Shown: one piece after another, positions 56,818 through 64,000 of the stretch
Layout: each line of letters begins with the position of its first letter
How positions within the stretch are numbered: the stretch's first letter is position 1
Virus record (IMG/VR): IMGVR_UViG_3300042294_003292
Coordinates: 1 to 64,000 of that record
Source: a virus
Strand: one strand, 5' to 3'
Length of the DNA stretch: 64,000 nucleotides
Notes under the pieces: generated by a model
The model's input: the letters and a program-made list of their open reading frames with translations, nothing else
Database searches by the model: none
What the model was told of the DNA's origin: nothing
Translations under genes and position numbers: made by a program

Positions 56818-57198
56818 TTAAGACTGATCTAGGATCTTAAAGCCATTTTGTCTATCTAAATACTGCCACTGCATATCTACTATGCCAAAGGTTTCAGACA
56901 AGTAGTCTAGAACGTCTATGTGGCTTAAGTCTCCACAGGTATACAGGTCAAACTGAATAACCATAGGGTCAAGCTTTTCCCAAATATGAAAAGCAATATG
57001 AGATGTCTCTACTGATACCGTTGCAGTTATGCCCTCGTTTCCAGGCATATCTACATACTTTGAAATTGGCCCAGCTGCTATCTTCATGTCGATTCTATCG
57101 ACTAGCCGTCTTAGCCAATCTTTTGCATCTTCTTCTGTCCTAATTGGGTTTGTGATTTCTGCTCTTACCATTAGGTGCAGGTGTTTGATTTCTTTCAT
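56818..57198 (-). CDS. speD: S-adenosylmethionine decarboxylase-like (SpeD) proenzyme
   Basis: 126 residues, the bacterial class 1b size. VETSHIAFHIWEKLD is the self-cleavage and active-site segment: S66 would become the pyruvoyl group, H71 and C88 (LYTCGD) are the other catalytic residues. The residue before S66 is Thr, not the usual Glu, so cleavage may be altered. AdoMet decarboxylase makes the aminopropyl donor for spermidine. Known in some cyanophages. Three bases or fewer of overlap context with nrdF operon (13-base gap). Confidence 0.8.
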   Translation of the reverse strand: MKEIKHLHLMVRAEITNPIRTEEDAKDWLRRLVDRIDMKIAAGPISKYVDMPGNEGITATVSVETSHIAFHIWEKLDPMVIQFDLYTCGDLSHIDVLDYLSETFGIVDMQWQYLDRQNGFKILDQS

Positions 57199-57210
57199 GT
57201 ACTTCCTATC

Positions 57211-60278
<3,068 letters not shown>

Positions 60279-60286
<8 letters not shown>

Positions 60287-60680
60287 ATAGTATCTCCAAC
60301 CTCTTTTTTATTTTTTCAACGTCATATTCAGTCCCAAAGATTTCGACCTTTGCAACTATCGGTACGCCAGTTTTACTTGAAATCATTTCTGCAGCTTTGC
60401 AAAAATGTTCCCCAAAGTTTGTGTTTCCAGTTCCTATTACTCCACGTAGTAGGTCTCTGTTTTGTTCGATATTTAAAAAATGTCGAACCTGTCGTGGGAT
60501 TGCAGATTTATCACTGCCCCCACCATAAGTAGGTACAACAAGTATGTACTCGCTATGAACAACGGTAGGAGAGCCAGGGTCCCAATCAATAGGAATGCGG
60601 GTAGCAGCTCCACTTATTTTTTCTACCAATCTTTTAGTATTTCCAGAATAGTTAGAAAAATATACAATGTTGATGGACAT
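60279..60680 (-). CDS. nrdI: NrdI flavodoxin-like protein
   Basis: 133 residues. [17 protein letters not shown] (FMN phosphate loop), [17 protein letters not shown] and [17 protein letters not shown] are NrdI signatures. It supplies oxidant to NrdF. Confidence 0.94.
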
Positions 60681-60713
60681 CTATTCTAACTCCTGTTTTA
60701 AACTTGGTGAGGC

Positions 60714-60746
60714 AAAGGGGAGGGCATTTTAATACCTCTCCCCTTT
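60714..60746 (-). terminator. Hairpin between the S-layer-like gene and nrdI
   Basis: AAAGGGGAG/CTCCCCTTT (60714-60722 with 60738-60746) with a short U-poor tail; it lies 15 bases after the stop of 60761-61687 and should end that message. Confidence 0.6.
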
Positions 60747-60760
60747 ACCAATATCTTTAC

Positions 60761-61687
60761 TTACTTTGAGCTAATTAGCTTTACCTTTGCACGTGGGAAC
60801 TTCTTGTTCCACTGCTTTGCAAGACCATTGTACTTCTTGCGATTATCTACAGCCTTTGCCTCAGCAGCAGCAAGCTTTGCCTCAAGGTCAGCCACCTTGG
60901 CATCTAGCGCTGCTACCTGGCCAGCAAGGTCTGCAACGGCAACTGTAGAAATAATCTCAGTTACTGGCTTTGCAAGACCTGCGACAGCAGATGCAGTAAT
61001 GGTGTTTGCAATAACTGTTGAACCTGCAGTTGCAGGAGCAGTTAGGGTTGCTTCATAGCGCTTGTCAGTTGCATCATATGAGAACGATCCAAGCGTACCA
61101 CGAATTACCGTAGAGGAAATTGTTGCATTTGTTACAGCATTTCCAAATACGTCTGTTACTGTTGCAGTAACTTCAACTGCAGCCCCAAGGTTTGCAACAT
61201 TTGGCGCAGCTACCGCTAGGTTATATGCAGCACCAGCGTTACCCTTAACGTAGTAAACGGTAGTAGCATTGTCTGCAGTTACCGATACTGATCCAGTTAG
61301 AGTAGTAGTGGTGTATACATAAACGTCAGCAGTGGTTCCAGTCCCAGTCGGGATTGTTGCCGAAGCTGTTCCCGCATCTGCCTTAACAGTAGCGGAGCCA
61401 GATGTAATTGAAGTAACTACCTTGGCATTCGTAGCAGATACTACAACATTGCTTCCAGCAGTTAGGCCAGACAAAGCGATGCGCAAAACATCAGCAGAGT
61501 CTACGCTGTTGTCAGCTGGCACTGGGAGAGCAATAGCAGTTGCAGAGGAAGTACCAGTTGTAGCAGGAGCAGAACCAGCAACAGTTAGTGCTGTGGTTGC
61601 TGCATTAGCAGGAACAGCCAAAATAGCTGTAGCTGCAAGCGCTACTGCAGATGCAATAGCAATAAATGGCTTCTTTAGTGAAGTCAT
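60761..61687 (-). CDS. Secreted S-layer-like surface protein
   Basis: 308 residues. Signal peptide (KKPFIAIASAVALAATAILA...ANA), then Ala/Thr/Val-rich beta domains including a bacterial Ig-like unit (VTATVTDVFGNAVTNATIS), then a coiled coil (LAGQVAALDAKVADLEAKLA) and a basic end (KKYNGLAKQWNKKFPRAKVK). The composition is that of an abundant actinobacterial cell-surface protein rather than a virion protein. GGAGAAACACAACC ribosome site. Between terminase and nrd genes; purpose unknown. Confidence 0.65.
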   Translation of the reverse strand: MTSLKKPFIAIASAVALAATAILAVPANAATTALTVAGSAPATTGTSSATAIALPVPADNSVDSADVLRIALSGLTAGSNVVVSATNAKVVTSITSGSATVKADAGTASATIPTGTGTTADVYVYTTTTLTGSVSVTADNATTVYYVKGNAGAAYNLAVAAPNVANLGAAVEVTATVTDVFGNAVTNATISSTVIRGTLGSFSYDATDKRYEATLTAPATAGSTVIANTITASAVAGLAKPVTEIISTVAVADLAGQVAALDAKVADLEAKLAAAEAKAVDNRKKYNGLAKQWNKKFPRAKVKLISSK

Positions 61688-61705
61688 GGTTGTGTTTCTC
61701 CTTAT

Positions 61706-63481
61706 CTATATTAAGTCAAACTGACTCAAATAATCTTCTAGATCTTTATTAGAAGGTTTATATTGTATCACGTTAGACCTATCCTTGTCAATGCTGTCTT
61801 TAGGCCTTTCCTTAAAGGTGTGAATCTCAACCTCTTCGTTAATGTTACGTGGCGTATGAGATATGGCTCCAAATATGGCACCGCAGACGGCATCTGCCAA
61901 GTCTTTTGATTTTTTGCGTGGGTGGTCTACCTTATTATTATTCATAATCTTAAGCTCAATAAGCTCTTCGTAAAGAAGATCAATCATTGGCATTGCCAAC
62001 CTTTCCTCATAAATTAGCATGGCCATGTCTTCATAATGCTTTTTACCAACAGAAACAGTATCAGTTCTCATTCCTACTGATTTTAACTCATTCTGAATAT
62101 CAAAGGATTGCCAGCGGTCAAATGAGACCATCCCAATATTAAATCCAATTCTTCTAAGGTTTTGTATCCATTGCTTAACTTCTGATAAATTAACTGGACC
62201 CTCTGCCCTTGGCTCCCACCAGGCTACGGCATCGACAACTACGACTGGAGCAATCTGCTGATAGTCTTTAATAATTTGAATGTTGACCCACTTATCTACG
62301 TGAGCGATTGCAACAGCACACTTGTCATGTTTCTGCGCAAGGTCAGCATGAACATAATAGATTTTGTCTGGGTCTGGCACGAAGGTGTCTTCAAACCTTC
62401 TGATAAAGTCTAGTGGGTTTCTAATGTTCATAGCAGATCGTACCTTTTCTACCTGCTTAAAGAATCTATCAGAAGAGAATGTTGGAACGCATGCAAAGCG
62501 TTGCATAGCATCACCCATATCTGTAAAGAATGCTAGCTTAAAATCATCAATCTTACGAGTAGGGTTGACCTCCCAGGTTGGTCTTTTTAGGGCAAAAACA
62601 TTTGGATACTTATATGAAGAAATCTGATCCTCGTCCCACTCAATAGTCATAGAGTTTCCGTCAGAGTCTGTAGGCAAATCTGGATTTAATATAAAAGTGT
62701 GGGTCTTTGTAACAACTTCTTTTTCTGCAATTACAGCATCATACCTTGCAGAGATAAAGTCTCCAGGGTATCTTGGGAACGATAGAAGCGCTACCTTTCC
62801 AAGGTCTGGGAAACGAGAGTCTACTGATGCACGGAAGGCTTTATAGATGTTATCCGCTGTTTTACCCTGATCATTGCCAGTTCCAATTTCAGTAGCAAAT
62901 CCAGAGATCTCGTCAAGTACTGCAAGAATAAGGTTAAGACCTTCATGTGACTCTCTCTCTGAGTGACCTGAGTATACTGTAATGGATTTATCAAACTCAA
63001 TGGATTCTGCTTTTGCATAAAACTTTCCCGCAAACCAGGAAGATTTCTCAATCTTTGTCTTAAAGCCTTTAAAGAATACATTCTTCGCCTGTTGTGCGTT
63101 GATCGCAACGTTAATGATATCAATGGCATCACCACTAGGCTTACCAAAATACCGTGCAGGATCTTTAAGGCAAAGAAGCTTGTACACAATATAGGCACAA
63201 GCAACCGTGGATGTGAAGTCTTTTCCTGAACCCTTGCCCAGCTGGAGAATAACCTCATTCTTTGTATACTTTTTGTAGTATCTTCTTCCATCTTCATCTC
63301 CCATTAGCTCAATCAAATCTTCTAACTTATAGATTTGACTCATTGCCTCTACAATGTCGTACTGAATTGGCGACAGTGGGGGCTGATTTAAAAAGTTTTC
63401 ACCCTCGACAAAAGTCTTGGCGTCTACAGGACGCTCTTCAAAATTATCAGACTTAAGGGCTTCTAAAAAATCATCAAACAT
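61706..63481 (-). CDS. terL: Terminase large subunit
   Basis: 591 residues. Walker A GKGSGKDF (about 82-89), Walker B LILAVLDE (184-191), coupling segment LSFPRYPGDF, and an RNase-H-like nuclease domain starting YYVHADLAQKHDKCAVAIAH with later Asp residues (KSKDLADAV). It packages DNA into the prohead and cuts it. Overlaps the TerS-like gene by eight bases. Confidence 0.92.
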   Translation of the reverse strand: MFDDFLEALKSDNFEERPVDAKTFVEGENFLNQPPLSPIQYDIVEAMSQIYKLEDLIELMGDEDGRRYYKKYTKNEVILQLGKGSGKDFTSTVACAYIVYKLLCLKDPARYFGKPSGDAIDIINVAINAQQAKNVFFKGFKTKIEKSSWFAGKFYAKAESIEFDKSITVYSGHSERESHEGLNLILAVLDEISGFATEIGTGNDQGKTADNIYKAFRASVDSRFPDLGKVALLSFPRYPGDFISARYDAVIAEKEVVTKTHTFILNPDLPTDSDGNSMTIEWDEDQISSYKYPNVFALKRPTWEVNPTRKIDDFKLAFFTDMGDAMQRFACVPTFSSDRFFKQVEKVRSAMNIRNPLDFIRRFEDTFVPDPDKIYYVHADLAQKHDKCAVAIAHVDKWVNIQIIKDYQQIAPVVVVDAVAWWEPRAEGPVNLSEVKQWIQNLRRIGFNIGMVSFDRWQSFDIQNELKSVGMRTDTVSVGKKHYEDMAMLIYEERLAMPMIDLLYEELIELKIMNNNKVDHPRKKSKDLADAVCGAIFGAISHTPRNINEEVEIHTFKERPKDSIDKDRSNVIQYKPSNKDLEDYLSQFDLI

Positions 63482-63995
63482 CGTTATGGACCACGGTGAT
63501 AACTTCTTGCTGCTTAGACACCGTAGAAAGCCTTCTCATAATCTCGTCTCGCACCTCTGGGTGCTCTGCAGCAATATCTCTTAGGATGCCCACTAGAATT
63601 TCCTGCTTTCTTTCGATTTCCAGCATTTCTTCTGCAAGCTCTTTGTTTTCTAGCAGTCCCGCTTTTTGAAGCATATCAATTCTTTTTGACTCAATGTCTA
63701 GCACTAGCTTAATTCCAGCGGTCTTTGATGGGAGATTTGCGGTTGTAGTAGCCTCATCAATAACCTCATAAGCCTTTTGAATTAATTTATTATAATGAGC
63801 ATCTGCACCAACTAGTGCCTCTTTTGCCCGTGCACGAATCAACGCATTGTCAGCAGCCATTGCTCTCCACTCATTAATGTGGTTCACAACTTTTTGCCTA
63901 GGCAAATTTAATTCTTTAGAAATCTGAGTTGGCTCATTACCTGCCAGGTACTTCTCGACAACCTTGTTTACTTCATCAAGGTGTGCAATAGTCAA
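63474..63995 (-). CDS. terS: Terminase small subunit-like protein (may be truncated by the right edge)
   Basis: 173 residues from TTG 63995. QISKELNLPRQKVVNHINEW is a helix-turn-helix; two long helices follow (IESKRIDMLQKAGLLENKEL). Position directly before TerL and this layout suit a DNA-recognising small terminase. The frame stays open to the window edge, so the true start may lie beyond it. Confidence 0.7.
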   Translation of the reverse strand: MTIAHLDEVNKVVEKYLAGNEPTQISKELNLPRQKVVNHINEWRAMAADNALIRARAKEALVGADAHYNKLIQKAYEVIDEATTTANLPSKTAGIKLVLDIESKRIDMLQKAGLLENKELAEEMLEIERKQEILVGILRDIAAEHPEVRDEIMRRLSTVSKQQEVITVVHNDV

Positions 63996-64000
63996 GTCTT

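Noticed and set aside
62821-63297. Long frame inside terL
   Set aside because: TerL motifs in the main frame are continuous; this frame has no start signal.

Overview
The window is one contiguous piece of a tailed-phage genome, cut at both edges. It holds a terminase pair, tail-fibre and baseplate-type genes, cell-wall hydrolases, five tRNA genes and dozens of tiny tightly packed genes. No integrase, CRISPR array or ribosomal RNA was seen. The host is most likely a low-to-moderate GC actinobacterium. Reasons: a WhiB-type four-cysteine regulator, small proteins of kinds common in actinophages (DUF7455-like, DUF2746-like, GP88-like), class Ib ribonucleotide reductase with NrdI and NrdH, and many genes whose -10 box lies only 6-8 bases before the start codon, as in leaderless mRNAs. 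A planktonic freshwater actinobacterium is my guess (phage-borne catalase-peroxidase, S-AdoMet decarboxylase, many 2-oxoglutarate oxygenases). That is inference.

Layout. 1-4.6 kb (minus): five prolyl-4-hydroxylase-like 2OG-Fe(II) oxygenases around two paralogous conserved proteins. 4.7-18.7 kb (minus): tail-fibre and adhesin genes, including two proteins ending in Phe/Pro repeats, a thrombospondin-repeat protein and a collagen-like protein, interrupted at 12.1-13.3 kb by a plus-strand lysis pair (NlpC/P60 lipoprotein and lysozyme-like transglycosylase). 18.7-19.0 kb: operator-like inverted repeat and AT-rich stretch at a divergence point. 19.0-21.4 kb: two more oxygenases and small genes. 21.5-32.7 kb (plus): about 35 small genes in short operons. 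Most operons follow a shared intergenic unit (hairpin, CGGGCC box, TTACGA repeat, ATGTC promoter, AGAAAG leader). 32.7-33.1 kb: non-coding, with a G-quadruplex-type motif. 33.1-42.9 kb: mixed-strand small genes, tRNA-Met, a metallopeptidase-like protein, NrdH, HNH nuclease, another tail fibre. 43.0-52.3 kb (mostly minus): two M23 peptidases, Hsp20, WhiB, holin-like proteins, a nuclease and a Pro-rich secreted protein. 52.3-60.7 kb (minus): JmjC/cupin-like oxygenase, four tRNAs, KatG, a subtilase-like protein, SpeD, NrdF-NrdE-NrdI. 60.8-64 kb (minus): an S-layer-like secreted protein, TerL and a TerS-like protein. Portal, capsid and tape-measure genes are not recognisable here and presumably lie outside, so the whole genome is larger than 64 kb.

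How it may work together. NrdIEF with NrdH supplies deoxynucleotides. KatG may relieve peroxide stress and the pyrimidine-dimer-glycosylase-like protein may repair UV lesions. SpeD may alter polyamines. WhiB may adjust host transcription. Ten 2OG-dependent oxygenases sit close to unusually Pro/Lys-rich tail proteins, which suggests that virion proteins are hydroxylated. The early region looks like a network of small operons under one shared promoter and repeat grammar.
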